64,000 nucleotides of DNA from Mixta sp. Marseille-Q2659. GTDB taxonomy: Bacteria > Pseudomonadota > Gammaproteobacteria > Enterobacterales > Enterobacteriaceae. The stretch's first letter is position 1. Every line of letters starts with the position of its first letter. The stretch spans positions 124,001 to 188,000 of the forward strand of contig NZ_CALNWY010000001.1 of the NCBI RefSeq assembly GCF_940807255.1. Direction: 5' to 3'. This document shows positions 41,368-51,892 of this stretch, one piece after another. The position numbers and the translations under genes are program-made. The notes below the pieces were generated by a model, which was not told the origin of the DNA, did not search any database, and saw only the letters and a program-made list of their open reading frames with translations.

Positions 41368-42276
41368 TCAGAAATAACCCTGACGTTTTTTCAGCTCCAT
41401 TGAGCCAGCCTGGTCGCGGTCAATGACGCGGCCCTGTCGCTCGCTGGTGGTGGAAACCAGCATCTCTTCGATAATTTCCGGCAGCGTCTGCGCCGAAGAA
41501 TCCACCGCGCCGGTCAGCGGCCAGCAACCGAGCGTACGGAACCGCACCATGCGCGGTTTAATTTCCTCGCCGGGCTGCAGATTGATACGGTCATCGTCAA
41601 TCATCATCAGCATACCGTCGCGCTCCAGCACCGGGCGCTCTGCCGCCAGGTAGAGCGGCACGATCTCGATATTTTCAAGGAAGATGTATTGCCAGATATC
41701 CAGCTCAGTCCAGTTAGAGAGCGGGAATACGCGGATGCTTTCGCCTTTATTAATCTGCCCGTTGTAGTTGTGCCACAGCTCAGGCCGCTGATTTTTCGGA
41801 TCCCAGCGGTGGAAGCGATCGCGGAAGGAGTAGATACGTTCTTTGGCGCGTGATTTTTCTTCATCACGACGTGCGCCGCCGAAAGCCGCATCAAAACCAT
41901 ATTTGTTCAGCGCCTGTTTCAGCCCTTCGGTTTTCATGATGTCGGTGTGCTTGGCGCTACCGTGGACAAAGGGATTGATGCCCATCGCCACGCCCTCCGG
42001 GTTGCGATGCACAATCAGCTCGGCGCCGATCTCTTTTACCGTACGGTCGCGAAACTCATACATTTCACGGAATTTCCAGCCGGTATCGACGTGCAGCAGC
42101 GGGAACGGCAGCGTACCGGGATAGAACGCTTTGCGCGCCAGATGCAGCATCACCGATGAATCTTTACCAATGGAGTAAAGCATGACCGGATTGCCAAATT
42201 CAGCCGCCACTTCGCGGATAATATGGATACTTTCCGCCTCCAGTTGACGCAAATGAGTCAGTCGATTTTGATCCAT
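41368..42276 (-). CDS. cysD: Sulfate adenylyltransferase subunit 2 CysD
   Basis: 302 residues. PP-loop ATP pyrophosphatase with the motif SIGKDSSV (35-42) and the conserved tail [23 protein letters not shown]. It makes APS from sulfate and ATP with CysN. It starts 9 bases after cysG. Confidence 0.98.
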   Translation of the reverse strand: MDQNRLTHLRQLEAESIHIIREVAAEFGNPVMLYSIGKDSSVMLHLARKAFYPGTLPFPLLHVDTGWKFREMYEFRDRTVKEIGAELIVHRNPEGVAMGINPFVHGSAKHTDIMKTEGLKQALNKYGFDAAFGGARRDEEKSRAKERIYSFRDRFHRWDPKNQRPELWHNYNGQINKGESIRVFPLSNWTELDIWQYIFLENIEIVPLYLAAERPVLERDGMLMMIDDDRINLQPGEEIKPRMVRFRTLGCWPLTGAVDSSAQTLPEIIEEMLVSTTSERQGRVIDRDQAGSMELKKRQGYF

Positions 42277-42285
42277 AATTTTTCC

Positions 42286-43701
42286 TCAAGCCAAATTCAC
42301 AACGGCGGAATTGCGTCCGGCCTGCTGTGCTGAATGTTGAAACCAGGCGAGCTGCGCATGGAGGTTTACCACTTCGCCAATCACCAGCAGCGCGGGCGTC
42401 GGGGCCTGTTGCGCCAGCTGTTCCAGCTCGGCCAGCGTTCCGGTAAGTACCTGCTGATCCTGACGCGTACCGCGTCCAATGACCGCCACCGGCGTGGTCG
42501 CGGCGCGACCATGGGTAATGAGCTGTCCGGCGATTTCCGCGGCCTTCACCGTACCCATATAGATCGCCAGCGTCTGACGCGCGCGCGCCAGCGCAGGCCA
42601 GTCAATGGCATCGCCATCTGCGCGGCAGTGGCCAGTAATAAACAGCACGCTTTGGGCATAATCACGATGGGTCAGTGGAATACCGGCATAGGCCGTCGCG
42701 CCGGAGGCCGCGGTAACGCCAGGCACGACCTGAAAAGGAATGCCCGCCTCCTGCGCCGCCTGTAACTCTTCGCCGCCGCGTCCGAAAATAAAAGGATCGC
42801 CACCCTTCAGACGCACCACGCGCTTGCCCTGAGCGGCCAGCGAAACCAACAGGCGATTGGTCTCTTCCTGCGCCACAGAATGCGCGCCGGCACGTTTGCC
42901 CACGCACAAGCGATCGGCATCACGGCGTACCAAATCAAGAATTTCATCGCTGACCAGATGGTCATACAGCACCACGTCCGCCTGCTGCATAACCTGCAGC
43001 GCACGAAGCGTCAGCAGGCCAGCATCGCCCGGCCCGGCGCCGACTAAAATAATTTCGCCCTGATGAGATGTTTCTGCGGTGAGCTCAGCATCGAGCGTCT
43101 GTTTGGCGCCCTGTACGTTGCCTGCCGCCATCTGGCTGGCAAACAGGCCGTTGAAGGCGCGCTCCCAAAAGCGCCGACGATCGGACATTTTGCTAAAGCG
43201 CTGTTTAACCTTTTCGCGCCATTCACCGGCGACCTGTGCCATCTGGCCCAGATTGGCGGGCAGCAGCGCCTCCAGTTTTTCACGCAGCATACGCGCCAGC
43301 ACCGGTGCGGTGCCGCTGGAGGAGATCGCGACTACCAGCGGTGAGCGATCGACAATCGATGGGAAGATAAAGGAGCATTTCGGCTGGTCATCAACCACGT
43401 TAGCCAGCAGACGACGCTGGTTTGCCGCCGTAAACACCTGCGCATTCAGCGCGCTGTCATCGGTGGCGGCAATAACCAGATAAACGCTGTCGAGCTGCTG
43501 CTCCTCAAAGTGCGGCGCCAGCCACTCGACCTGCTGACTATCGGCCAGGCTTTGCAGCTCTGCGCACAGTTCGCGCGCGGCGATTTGCACCTGCGCGCCA
43601 GCGCGCCGCAGCAGTTCGATTTTGCGCGCCGCCACGTCACCGCCGCCGACAACCAGTACCGGCTTAGCTTTCAGAACGGCAAATATAGGGAGGTAATCCA
43701 C
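42286..43701 (-). CDS. cysG: Siroheme synthase CysG (trifunctional)
   Basis: 471 residues. The N-terminal half is precorrin-2 dehydrogenase/ferrochelatase (about 1-210), with NAD loop [11 protein letters not shown], Asp104 and the Ser128 that is phosphorylated in Salmonella. The C-terminal half is uroporphyrinogen-III methyltransferase (about 215-460), with [13 protein letters not shown] and [15 protein letters not shown]. It supplies siroheme to CysI. In E. coli cysG sits with the nir genes; here it leads cysDNC, which ties siroheme to sulfur supply. Confidence 0.97.
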   Translation of the reverse strand: MDYLPIFAVLKAKPVLVVGGGDVAARKIELLRRAGAQVQIAARELCAELQSLADSQQVEWLAPHFEEQQLDSVYLVIAATDDSALNAQVFTAANQRRLLANVVDDQPKCSFIFPSIVDRSPLVVAISSSGTAPVLARMLREKLEALLPANLGQMAQVAGEWREKVKQRFSKMSDRRRFWERAFNGLFASQMAAGNVQGAKQTLDAELTAETSHQGEIILVGAGPGDAGLLTLRALQVMQQADVVLYDHLVSDEILDLVRRDADRLCVGKRAGAHSVAQEETNRLLVSLAAQGKRVVRLKGGDPFIFGRGGEELQAAQEAGIPFQVVPGVTAASGATAYAGIPLTHRDYAQSVLFITGHCRADGDAIDWPALARARQTLAIYMGTVKAAEIAGQLITHGRAATTPVAVIGRGTRQDQQVLTGTLAELEQLAQQAPTPALLVIGEVVNLHAQLAWFQHSAQQAGRNSAVVNLA

Positions 43702-43771
43702 GTCGACCTTACATTGAATAACAAAAAGTTAACGCGACTATACGACTGCTGCTTCAGGCAGATGAAATTAC

Positions 43772-43803
43772 GAATTGGAATGAGTAGTTACCGAATGGAA
43801 TAA
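43772..43803 (-). promoter_or_regulatory. Candidate CysB activation site before cysG
   Basis: Two similar elements, ATTCCATTC (43801-43793) and ATTCCAATTC (43781-43772) on the minus strand, lie 70-100 bases before cysG, where the LysR-type activator CysB usually binds. CysB half-sites contain such TTATTCCAT-like sequences. The assignment is inference. Confidence 0.4.
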
Positions 43804-43867
43804 CGCTTCAGGAAAGCTTCGTACAAAAGGTGCTTAACAGATGATATTTCGGGCATTTAAGAACGAT

Positions 43868-43897
43868 TGAAATTGTGTAATGCGCGTCACAATTTCA
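43868..43897. repeat. Perfect 10-bp inverted repeat upstream of iap
   Basis: TGAAATTGTG (43868-43877), 10-base spacer, CACAATTTCA (43888-43897), both arms perfectly complementary. It lies 58 bases before iap and 166 before cysG, in the divergent gap, which suggests an operator for a dimeric regulator. It is not a standard CRP site because the TGTG/CACA spacing is two bases too long. Confidence 0.8.
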
Positions 43898-43955
43898 TAC
43901 TATCCACGCAAAATTATTTCGTTTCAGCGTCATCGGATGACGTTTAAGGATCTGT

Positions 43956-44990
43956 ATGTTTCCCTTTCTCCGCCTGACTGCGTTGGCCGCGCTGCTCAGC
44001 TGCGGTTTCAGCCTGCCGGTAAGCGCCAGCGCGCCGGCTGTCGGCCAGTTTGCAGAGCAGCAGTTACGTCATATTGCCACCTGGTTTCCTGGCCGCATGG
44101 CGGGCAGCCCAGCTGAATTGCTTACCGCAGACTATCTTCAGCAGCAGTTTGTTGAGATGGGCTATAAAAGCGATAAACGCGATTTTAAAACCAGAGCGCC
44201 GTGGCGGGATAACGACAACAAGACGCACTGGCGCAATCTGACCGCGACGTCGGTGATAGCCGCCCGTCCCGGCGAGGTGCCGCAGGAAATTTTAATTGTG
44301 GCGCATCTGGATACCTGGCGTCCGCTTAGCGAAGGCGAAGCCGATAAGAATATTGGCGGCCTGCGTCTGCAGGGCGCCGATGATAACGCCTCCGGTCTTG
44401 GCGTGATGCTGGAGCTGGCGCAGGCGTTAAGCAAAACGCCGCTGCATTACGGCATTCGTTTTGTCGCGTTAAGCGCCTGGCAAAATGATTTGCACGGCTG
44501 CGATGATTATATTGCGCGCATGAAAGCCGCCGATCGCAAAAATACGTTGCTGGTGATCGATCTTGAGAGCCTGATTGTCGGCGATAAGCTCTATTTTAAC
44601 AGCGGCAAAAATACCGCCTCCGCGGTAATCAAGCAGACGCGCGATCGGGCACTGGATATTGCTCACCATAATGGCATTAACGCCACGAAGCCCCCGCCCC
44701 ACAGCGCCGCTTATCCCGTGCCGAACGCCTTTGACGAAGCGGGCTTTTCCTTGCTGACGGTACGCGCGACCAACTGGGCGCTGGGCAAAAAGGACGGTTA
44801 TCAGCAGCGAGCGGCCTCGCCGCATTTTCCGCAGGGAATAAGCCATCATCAGACCGATCGGGATAATTTAAGCTATCTTGACCAGTGGTTGCCCGGCCGT
44901 ATTACCGCCCGCATGCGCGACAGCGTTCGTATTCTGCTTCCTCTGATTACAGAGTTAGCTAATCCTCCCAGCGTGAAGAAAGGGTCATAA
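43956..44990 (+). CDS. iap: Iap-like M28 peptidase with altered active site
   Basis: 344 residues, colinear with E. coli Iap (345), a periplasmic aminopeptidase that converts alkaline phosphatase isozymes. The signal peptide is cut near residue 25 (VSASAPA). His117 and Asp119 (AHLDTW) and Asp142 (ADDNASGLG) are present. The usual catalytic and metal-binding Glu pair, SGEEEG in E. coli, is replaced by SAWQND at 173-178, and the following metal Asp becomes Glu204 (IDLES). C-terminal histidines remain (297-298). It may be inactive or have a changed chemistry. Same gene position next to the cys genes as in E. coli. Confidence 0.85.
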   Translation: MFPFLRLTALAALLSCGFSLPVSASAPAVGQFAEQQLRHIATWFPGRMAGSPAELLTADYLQQQFVEMGYKSDKRDFKTRAPWRDNDNKTHWRNLTATSVIAARPGEVPQEILIVAHLDTWRPLSEGEADKNIGGLRLQGADDNASGLGVMLELAQALSKTPLHYGIRFVALSAWQNDLHGCDDYIARMKAADRKNTLLVIDLESLIVGDKLYFNSGKNTASAVIKQTRDRALDIAHHNGINATKPPPHSAAYPVPNAFDEAGFSLLTVRATNWALGKKDGYQQRAASPHFPQGISHHQTDRDNLSYLDQWLPGRITARMRDSVRILLPLITELANPPSVKKGS

Positions 44991-45273
44991 TGTACATTAT
45001 TAATCTGAGCTACATCGTCCGATTGAAGAAGTAGAAGCCTTAACGGAGCCGCATATCAGCTGGTTGAAGCGTTATTTCGAAGCAGGCGTTTTTATCGCTG
45101 CAGGCCGTAAAGATCCGCGCATCGGCGGCGTGATTATGGCAAAGGATATTGATCGCAGCCGCCTGGATACGATTCTGGCTGAGGACCCCTTTGTCGCCGT
45201 GGCGGATTACGAGGTGACGAAGGTGAATATTACCCTGACCTCAGAGGCGCTGAAGGCGCTGACCGAGAGCTGA
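44990..45273 (+). pseudogene. YciI-like (YCII) protein, interrupted by a 1-base deletion
   Basis: The ATG at 44990 overlaps the iap stop (TAATG) and reads MYIINLSYI, then leaves frame and stops at 45034. In the next frame, from 45019, the sequence PIEEVEALTEPHISWLKRYF to ALTES continues to 45273. One inserted base near 45017 restores a 94-residue YCII-family protein with the typical HISWLKRYFEAGVFIAAGRKDPR and DPFVAVADYEV. YCII proteins are small ferredoxin-fold proteins of mostly unknown function. A sequencing error is possible. Confidence 0.82.
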
Positions 45274-45324
45274 TCCGTGCCGGTGTGACATTGCTCGGCG
45301 CCGGTCGCGGGAGGACCAGTGGAG

Positions 45325-45385
45325 TAAAGCCTCCGCGTCAGGGATGACGCGGCGGAGTCCCCAGGGATGGATTGACGACGTCTTT
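45325..45385. repeat. Dispersed about 60-bp repeat, copy A
   Basis: TAAAGCCTCCGCGTCAGGGA... ending GACGACGTCTTT. It shares most bases with 56096-56153. The 5' half folds as CCGCGTCA/TGACGCGG. It lies between the YciI-like gene and cysH in a non-coding stretch (45274-45487). Confidence 0.75.
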
Positions 45386-45441
45386 TACGGAACGGCCCGC
45401 CCGCCGCTGATCCCGTCGCCAACATCTCTGGCGCGCCAAAG

Positions 45442-45466
45442 AAAAAGGCGGCTTTTCAGCCGCCTT
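45442..45466 (-). terminator. Terminator of cysJIH
   Basis: Minus strand: AAGGCGGCT/AGCCGCCTT with loop of four bases, followed by a T-run. It ends about 20 bases after the cysH stop. Confidence 0.88.
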
Positions 45467-45487
45467 CGTTAACTAATCCATACAACC

Positions 45488-46219
45488 TTATTCGTGCAAT
45501 CCACACTCGCGTTTTAAACCGAAGAAGCGCGTTTCTTCTTCGGCCATGCCCGGCTCCCATTTGCGCGTGGTATGGGTATCGCCCACGGAAAGATAGCCTT
45601 CTTCCCACAGCGGGTGATAGCCCAGGCCATGCTGTTGCAAATACTGGTAAACCTGACGGTTATCCCAGTCAATAATCGGCAGCACCTTAAACACGCCGCG
45701 CTGAATGGCCAGCACCGGCAAATTCGCACGACTGCCGGACTGCTCGCGACGCAAACCGGCAAACCAGCTCTGCGCGCCCAGCGTCTGCAGCGCGCGATTC
45801 ATCGGCTCGACCTTATTGATTTCGTTGTAGCGCTCAATCCCTTCCACGCCCTGCTCCCACAGCTTGCCATAGCGCGCTTCCTGCCACGCTGGCGACTGCT
45901 CCGCCCGAAATATCTTCAGGTTCAGATCCAGCTTCTCCGTCAGCTCATCAATAAAGCGGTAGGTTTCTGGAAACAGGTAACCGGTATCGGTCAGGATCAC
46001 CGGAATGTCTGGCTTCTGGCGCGTCACCAGATGCAGCGATACCGCCGCCTGAATACCAAAGCTGGAAGAGAGAACAAACTCACCCGGCAGATTTTCCAGT
46101 GCCCAGATCACACGATCTTCGGCGGACAGCGCTTCCAGCTGCGTATTGACCTCCGCTAACGCCATCACGCGTTCAACTTTCGGTAACTCATTCAGTGCTG
46201 CGAGATCGAGTACAGACAT
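45488..46219 (-). CDS. cysH: Phosphoadenylylsulfate (PAPS) reductase CysH
   Basis: 243 residues from the ATG at 46219 ([12 protein letters not shown]), which has GGAGG 5 bases upstream; another ATG at 46222 is too close. It reduces PAPS to sulfite with thioredoxin. The catalytic Cys is in the C-terminal ECGLHE, and the PP-loop-like [10 protein letters not shown] is present. It lacks the FeS-type Cys pairs, as expected for the PAPS-specific group. Last of cysJIH. Confidence 0.97.
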   Translation of the reverse strand: MSVLDLAALNELPKVERVMALAEVNTQLEALSAEDRVIWALENLPGEFVLSSSFGIQAAVSLHLVTRQKPDIPVILTDTGYLFPETYRFIDELTEKLDLNLKIFRAEQSPAWQEARYGKLWEQGVEGIERYNEINKVEPMNRALQTLGAQSWFAGLRREQSGSRANLPVLAIQRGVFKVLPIIDWDNRQVYQYLQQHGLGYHPLWEEGYLSVGDTHTTRKWEPGMAEEETRFFGLKRECGLHE

Positions 46220-46230
46220 CATCCCCTCCG

Positions 46231-47943
46231 TTATTCCCAGAAATCGCGGGCTGGATCGACCACCGGCCTGATAATACCGGCGCGAATGGTAAAATCGCCA
46301 AAGCCTTCACCTGGCGTGCGCTCCTGCGCCCAACGTCCTACCAGCTCATCGATATTCGACAGGATTTCATCTTCGGTAATATTTTCACGGTACATACGCG
46401 GAATGCGCGTGCCGCTGCGGTTGCCGCCAAGGTGCAGGTTATAACGTCCCGGCGCTTTGCCCACCAGCCCCAGCTCCGCCAGCATTGCGCGGCCGCAGCC
46501 GTTCGGGCAGCCGGTGACGCGCAGAACAATATGCTCATTGCCGACGCCGTGTTTCGTCATGATCGCTTCCACGCGCGTCACAAAGGCAGGCAGGAAACGT
46601 TCCGCTTCTGCCATCGCCAGTGGACAGGTAGGAAATGCCACACAGGCCATCGAGTTTTCACGCTGCGCGGTGACGCTCTCCATCAGCCCGTGCGCTCGCG
46701 CGATCTCTTCAATACGATCTTTCTCGCTTTCCGGCACGCCCGCCACGATCAGGTTCTGATTGGCGGTCAGACGGAAATCGCCCTGATGAATTTTGGCAAT
46801 CTCTGCAATGCCGCTTTTCAGCGGACGTCCTGGATAATCGAGCAGGCGGCCATTTTCAATAAACAGCGTCAGATGCCATTTATTATCGATCCCTTTGACC
46901 CAGCCAAAGCGATCGCCGCGCGTGGTGAACTCATAAGGACGGATCGGGCCAAAGGTGAGTCCGGCGCGCCGCTCCACTTCCGCTTTAAATGTCTCAACGC
47001 CTACGCGCTCAAGGGTATATTTGGTTTTGGCGTTTTTACGGTTAGTACGATTGCCCCAGTCGCGCTGGGTGGTGACGACCGCTTCCGCGACTGCCAGCGT
47101 TTTATCCAGCGGCAGGAAACCAAACTCGCTGGCGGTGCGCGCATAGGTCTCTTTATTGCCATGCTCAATGGATAAACCACCGCCGACCAGCAGGTTAAAG
47201 CCCACCAGCTTGCCATTTTCCGCAATAGCGACAAAGTTCAGATCGTTGGCATGCAGGTCGACATCGTTATGCGGCGGCACGACTACCGTGGTTTTAAACT
47301 TACGCGGCAGATAAGTTGCGCTAAGAATCGGCTCTTCTTCGGTGGTCGCGACCTTTTTCTCATCCAGCCAGATCTCAGCATAGGCGCGCGTGCGCGGCAG
47401 CAGATGCTCAGAGATTTTCTTCGCCCACTCGTACGCTTCCTGGTGCAGCTCAGACTCCACCGGGTTGGAGCTGCACAGCACGTTACGGTTCATATCGTTC
47501 GCGGTGCCGATGGCGTCGAGACCGACTTCATGCAGCATCTGGTGCGCGGGCTTCACGTTCTTTTTCAGAATGCCGTGAAACTGAAAGGTCTGACGATTGG
47601 TCAGGCGCACGCTGCCGTACAGCGTATTTTCAGTCGCAAACTTTTCAATCGCCAGCCACTGTGTCGGCGTAATGATGCCGCCCGGCAGACGGCAGCGCAG
47701 CATCATCGCGTGGCGCGGCTCCAGCTTCTGCTCGGCGCGTTCGGCGCGAATATCGCGATCGTCCTGCTGATACATGCCGTGAAAACGAATCAGCAGGAAG
47801 TTATCGCCGCTGAAGCCGCCGGTCAGGCCATTCTGTAAATCGTCGGCAATGGTTCCGCGCAGAAAATTGCTCTCTTTTTTCATGCGCTCCGCATCGGAGA
47901 GTTTTCCTTCAACGACCAGCGGTCCAGGGTGTTTTTCACTCAT
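46231..47943 (-). CDS. cysI: Sulfite reductase hemoprotein (beta subunit) CysI
   Basis: 570 residues. It carries siroheme and a 4Fe-4S cluster ligated by the cysteines in [10 protein letters not shown] and [10 protein letters not shown], all present. It reduces sulfite to sulfide with electrons from CysJ. Its ATG overlaps the cysJ TAA by one base. Siroheme comes from CysG, encoded 2.5 kb away. Confidence 0.98.
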   Translation of the reverse strand: MSEKHPGPLVVEGKLSDAERMKKESNFLRGTIADDLQNGLTGGFSGDNFLLIRFHGMYQQDDRDIRAERAEQKLEPRHAMMLRCRLPGGIITPTQWLAIEKFATENTLYGSVRLTNRQTFQFHGILKKNVKPAHQMLHEVGLDAIGTANDMNRNVLCSSNPVESELHQEAYEWAKKISEHLLPRTRAYAEIWLDEKKVATTEEEPILSATYLPRKFKTTVVVPPHNDVDLHANDLNFVAIAENGKLVGFNLLVGGGLSIEHGNKETYARTASEFGFLPLDKTLAVAEAVVTTQRDWGNRTNRKNAKTKYTLERVGVETFKAEVERRAGLTFGPIRPYEFTTRGDRFGWVKGIDNKWHLTLFIENGRLLDYPGRPLKSGIAEIAKIHQGDFRLTANQNLIVAGVPESEKDRIEEIARAHGLMESVTAQRENSMACVAFPTCPLAMAEAERFLPAFVTRVEAIMTKHGVGNEHIVLRVTGCPNGCGRAMLAELGLVGKAPGRYNLHLGGNRSGTRIPRMYRENITEDEILSNIDELVGRWAQERTPGEGFGDFTIRAGIIRPVVDPARDFWE

Positions 47944-49757
47944 TAGTAAACATCTCGCTGATAACGGCGCTCAATGCGCAGCTCACTTAAAAATTCGTCA
48001 GCCGATTCAAGGTCCATTCCGCCCTGCTCAGCTACCACTTCCAGTAATGCCTGTTCGACATCTTTTGCCATACGGTTGGCATCGCCGCAGACATAAATAT
48101 GGGCACCTTCCTGCAGCCAGCGCCACACTTCCGCGCCTTTTTCACGGATTTTGTCCTGTACATAAATTTTATGCTGTTGGTCACGCGACCAGGCCAAATC
48201 GATGTTTGTCAGCAATCCTTCTTTAACATAGCGCTGCCATTCCACCTGATAGAGAAAATCTTCGGTGAAGTGCGGATTGCCGAAGAACAGCCAGTTTTTG
48301 CCGCTGGCGCCGTCATTTTCACGCTGCTGCATAAAGGCGCGGAACGGCGCAATGCCGGTACCCGGCCCGATCATAATCACCGGCGCATCCGGGTTGGTCG
48401 GCAGGCGGAAGTTATCGTTATGCTCGATAAAGACGCGGACTTCGCCCTCTTCTTCCAGCCGATCGGCCAGATAGCTGGAGGCACCGCCTGCGCGCGGACG
48501 ACCGTCGATTTCATAACGCACCGCGCCGACGGTAATGTGAACTTCGCTTTCCGTTTCGGCCTGCGAAGAGGCGATAGAGTAAAGACGCGGCGTCAGCGGA
48601 CGCAGCAGCGACAGCAGCTGTTCTGGATTCAGTTCGCCCGGCGCCTGACGCGCCATATCCACAATCGGCACCGTCTGCGCGTAATGCTGCAGCTGAGCTT
48701 TATCCGCCGCCAGCGCCAGCAGTTTCTCGTTGCGTACCAGTTTGGCGTACTGCTCAACGATCTGCGGCGTATTGACCGTCAGTTCGAAATGCTGCTGCAG
48801 CGCCTGCGCAAGCGGCAGGCTTTCGCCTTTCACTTCGACGATTTCGTCGCCGCGTAGCCAGAGCAGCTCGGTCAGCTCTTTCACCAGCGCCGGATCGTTT
48901 TCATACCAGACGCCAAGCGCGTCGCCAGGCTGATAACGCAGCCCGGCATCGCCTAAGTCGATTTCGATATGGCGCACATCTTTATCTGAGTTGCGACCGG
49001 TAATTTTTTGATTGACCGACAGCGTTGCCACCAGCGGCTCATCACGGGTGTAAGGCGTGGTAAAAACTTCATTAACGGTGCCGGTGGCGGTCGCCGCTGC
49101 CTGTGCTGGCGTTTCAGCCGGCACGCGCTTTTGCAGCAGCTCGACCACCGCCTTGCGCCACTGTTCGGCGGCGGCGGCGAACTCCACGTCGGCATCGACG
49201 CGTTCAAGCAGACGTTCAGCGCCCAGCTCCGCCAGACGGCTATCAAAATCTTTCCCAGCCTTGCTGAAAAATTCGTACGAGGTGTCGCCCAGGCCAAACA
49301 CGGCAAACGCCGTATCTTTCAGCTGCGGTGCCTTTTTCGACATCAGGTATTTATGCAGCGCGACCGCCTCTTCCGGCGGATCGCCCTCGCCCTGCGTCGA
49401 CGTTACGATCAGCAGCAGCTTTTCCTGGGCGATTTGTTTGAATTTGTAATCGCCGGCGTTGACCAGTTTGACGTTCAGCTTTGCCGCCAGCAGATCGTCA
49501 CGCAGCTGTTCCGCGACCCGCCGCGCGTTGCCGGTTTGCGAAGCGGAAAGCAGCGTAATGACTGGCGCTTCGGCCACCGGCGCGGCGGCGCTCTGTACGG
49601 TTGCAGCGGCACCTGGCGACTGGTTAACCACTCCCCAAAAATAGCCGGAGATCCATGCCAGCTGCGTCGTTGATAAATCGTGGGTTGCCGCCTGCAAGCG
49701 GGCGAGCTGCTCCGGGTTAAGTGGGAGCAAAGAACCTGGGGGTGCCTGAGTCGTCAT
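47943..49757 (-). CDS. cysJ: Sulfite reductase flavoprotein (alpha subunit) CysJ
   Basis: 604 residues. A flavodoxin-like FMN domain (about 65-205, [13 protein letters not shown] and [12 protein letters not shown]), a linker, an FAD domain with RLYSIASSQ, and an NADPH domain with [13 protein letters not shown] and [13 protein letters not shown]. The C-terminus ends RRYQRDVY as in the family. It is first in cysJIH and is expected to be activated by CysB. Confidence 0.98.
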   Translation of the reverse strand: MTTQAPPGSLLPLNPEQLARLQAATHDLSTTQLAWISGYFWGVVNQSPGAAATVQSAAAPVAEAPVITLLSASQTGNARRVAEQLRDDLLAAKLNVKLVNAGDYKFKQIAQEKLLLIVTSTQGEGDPPEEAVALHKYLMSKKAPQLKDTAFAVFGLGDTSYEFFSKAGKDFDSRLAELGAERLLERVDADVEFAAAAEQWRKAVVELLQKRVPAETPAQAAATATGTVNEVFTTPYTRDEPLVATLSVNQKITGRNSDKDVRHIEIDLGDAGLRYQPGDALGVWYENDPALVKELTELLWLRGDEIVEVKGESLPLAQALQQHFELTVNTPQIVEQYAKLVRNEKLLALAADKAQLQHYAQTVPIVDMARQAPGELNPEQLLSLLRPLTPRLYSIASSQAETESEVHITVGAVRYEIDGRPRAGGASSYLADRLEEEGEVRVFIEHNDNFRLPTNPDAPVIMIGPGTGIAPFRAFMQQRENDGASGKNWLFFGNPHFTEDFLYQVEWQRYVKEGLLTNIDLAWSRDQQHKIYVQDKIREKGAEVWRWLQEGAHIYVCGDANRMAKDVEQALLEVVAEQGGMDLESADEFLSELRIERRYQRDVY

Positions 49758-50062
49758 TGCCTTGATAATTCCAGTATCAGTGGTGCCAAACCGTTCAGAG
49801 ACGGAAGATAGCGTAGAGGTTACCGAGTCGCATGTTAACCGGTAAATAAGGGTTCGAAATAATAAATAACCAAAATGACTAAACGCTTTTAATGGTAAAG
49901 CTTAACGCTTTAACTGTTTTTAAAATTTACTATTTATTAAACAGTTGCGTAAGTTTCGAGGCGTTAAAATAAACGAAAAGCGCGCCAGGCGGGGAAACGG
50001 ATGCGAAATTTCTGTTTTTCCGGTAGACTTCGCCGGTTTTTGCAACAACTGAGATACCGATT
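49758..50062. other. Divergent control region between cysJ and queD
   Basis: 305 bases, strongly AT-rich from 49845 to 49980, including TTTAAAATTTACTATTTATTAAAC. Such AT-rich DNA upstream of cysJ is typical of CysB binding regions, but I cannot assign half-sites. The queD promoter must also lie here. Confidence 0.5.
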
Positions 50063-50437
50063 ATGGCAACTACGCTTTTTAAAGATTTCCAGTTCGAAGC
50101 CGCACACCGTCTGCCGCACGTGCCTGAAGGCCATAAGTGTGGTCGTCTGCACGGTCACTCATTCCTGGTGCGTCTTGAAATCACCGGCGATGTCGCCCCT
50201 CATACCGGCTGGATTATGGATTTCGCCGAGCTGAAGGCCGCGTTTAAACCGGTATACGATCGCCTCGATCACTATTATCTGAATGATATACCAGGCCTGG
50301 AAAATCCGACCAGCGAAGTACTGGCCGCATGGATTTGGCAGCAGATGAAGCCGGTTGTGCCGCTTCTGAGCGCGGTAATGATCAAAGAAACCTGCACCGC
50401 CGGCTGCGTTTACCGCGGCGAAACACCTTCCGCTTAA
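50063..50437 (+). CDS. queD: 6-carboxy-5,6,7,8-tetrahydropterin synthase QueD
   Basis: 124 residues, PTPS-like fold. Zinc ligands His18 (FEAAHRL), His33 and His35 (LHGHSF); catalytic Cys29 (HKCGRLHGH). It converts dihydroneopterin triphosphate to CPH4 in queuosine biosynthesis; QueE, the next step, is encoded 1.5 kb away. The stop overlaps that of the convergent FAD oxidoreductase gene by 4 bases. Confidence 0.97.
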   Translation: MATTLFKDFQFEAAHRLPHVPEGHKCGRLHGHSFLVRLEITGDVAPHTGWIMDFAELKAAFKPVYDRLDHYYLNDIPGLENPTSEVLAAWIWQQMKPVVPLLSAVMIKETCTAGCVYRGETPSA

Positions 50438-51741
50438 CGCTCTTTGCGCCCCAGCCAGCGCTCTTTTTGCAGGGCGCTATTGATTGCAATATTCAGTACC
50501 GGCGAAGGGGGAAGCCAGTTGGCTTTGCCCAACGCCTGCATGTCAGCCAGCAGCGGATTATCTTTTTCACAGACATAATCCGCCAGCAACTCACCGGCAA
50601 TCGTCTGTTTGGAAATGCCCGCGCCATTACAGCCGCCAGCGGTATAAAGAAACTTATTTATTTTCCCCCACTGCGGCGCGCCGTTGCGGGTGACGCTGAT
50701 GGTGCCTGACCAGCAGTGGCTGAACGGCACATCTGCCAGCTGCGGATAGATTCTGTGAAAGAGCTGACGATGCAGCTGCGCCGCCTTTTGCGTCTGACGC
50801 GCGCTAACGCCGCCGCGCAACGCGGGGATCACATGCTGGCGAAACAGAAAACGGCGATCCGCCGTGAACCTGAGCGTAGCGCCCGCTATCGCATTGACCG
50901 GCGTTAAACCCCAACTTGCCATCGAGGGCAGCCGGGCCAGCTGTTGTTCGGTGAGCGGCGGCGTCAGGCTGGCAAAGGTCGCCATCGCGGCCTGCCTGCG
51001 TATGCCTGGCAGCAGAGCGTTCGAGAGCGCGTTAGTCGCCAGCATGACTTTTGGCGCCCGCACCATGCCCGCCGGCGTATAAACCGTGGCGTGACGGTCG
51101 TAATCAATTGCCAGTGCCGGGCTGTGATAGTAAAGGCTGACGTTTTCCGGCAGCGATTCTGCCAGGCCCGCCATCAGCAAAGCGGGATTCACTAATATCG
51201 TATCCGGCGTAAAGATAGCTTTGTGGTAAAAAGACGTACCCAGCCGCTCCTGAAGCGCTGCGTTGTCCAGCAGCTGATAGGGCTCTTCCATCTGATCCAG
51301 GCTGGTGCAGTAGGCTTGCAGAATTTTTTCCTGCCCGCTCGCCACCTGACAATGATATTTTCCGGCGACTTCCCAGCCGCAGCGAATCTGAAACGCATCG
51401 ACGACGTTTTCCAGGTGCTGTATGCCAGCCTGCAGCAACTTTCGCCAGGCGTGCGCTTTTTCCAGCTCCGCCGTGGAACTGCCGATATTGTGCGGCAGGC
51501 CGATAATAAAGCCGGAGTTTCTGGCAGAAGCGTTGTCCCAGGCCGTGCCAGCTTCCAGTATCACAATTTTCAGCGCGGGATTATTAGCCGCCAGTCGCCG
51601 GGCAAAAGCCAGCCCGGCATAGCCTGCGCCAATCACGATCCAGTCGGCGTCGAGCGCGGTGGTGAGAGCGGGAAAAGCGGCGGGTTGCGGATGCTGGCTG
51701 AGCCAGCCGGATATATTTTGATTGAGCGGGAGATCTATCAT
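50434..51741 (-). CDS. FAD-dependent DAO-family oxidoreductase
   Basis: 435 residues from the ATG at 51741 ([12 protein letters not shown]), which has GGAAGGG upstream. It has a Rossmann FAD motif [17 protein letters not shown] (about 34-50) followed by [18 protein letters not shown], and the C-terminal [14 protein letters not shown] closing the FAD site, as in D-amino-acid oxidase and gamma-glutamylputrescine oxidase-like proteins. It probably oxidises an amine or amino acid. The substrate is unknown. No polyamine catabolism genes are near; it separates queD from queE. Confidence 0.85.
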   Translation of the reverse strand: MIDLPLNQNISGWLSQHPQPAAFPALTTALDADWIVIGAGYAGLAFARRLAANNPALKIVILEAGTAWDNASARNSGFIIGLPHNIGSSTAELEKAHAWRKLLQAGIQHLENVVDAFQIRCGWEVAGKYHCQVASGQEKILQAYCTSLDQMEEPYQLLDNAALQERLGTSFYHKAIFTPDTILVNPALLMAGLAESLPENVSLYYHSPALAIDYDRHATVYTPAGMVRAPKVMLATNALSNALLPGIRRQAAMATFASLTPPLTEQQLARLPSMASWGLTPVNAIAGATLRFTADRRFLFRQHVIPALRGGVSARQTQKAAQLHRQLFHRIYPQLADVPFSHCWSGTISVTRNGAPQWGKINKFLYTAGGCNGAGISKQTIAGELLADYVCEKDNPLLADMQALGKANWLPPSPVLNIAINSALQKERWLGRKER

Positions 51742-51892
51742 AACCCTTCCTTTGGTGTGGTCACTCCGAAAGCAGAAGTGTATCACCTGTCGGCAAAGGC
51801 GTCGTTAGCGACTGACAGGCCGCAAATTATTCTGACCGGCGCGTGATGCCCTGCCAGGTGTCATTAACCGGCAGAGTATTCCGCAGAGAGAA

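Noticed and set aside
43873-43893. The TGTG...CACA element before iap as a CRP site
   Set aside because: The half-sites are two bases too far apart for CRP, and the symmetry extends further outward than CRP requires.
46195-47175. A 326-codon plus-strand open frame opposite cysI
   Set aside because: Entirely antisense to a well-supported gene, with no recognisable domains.
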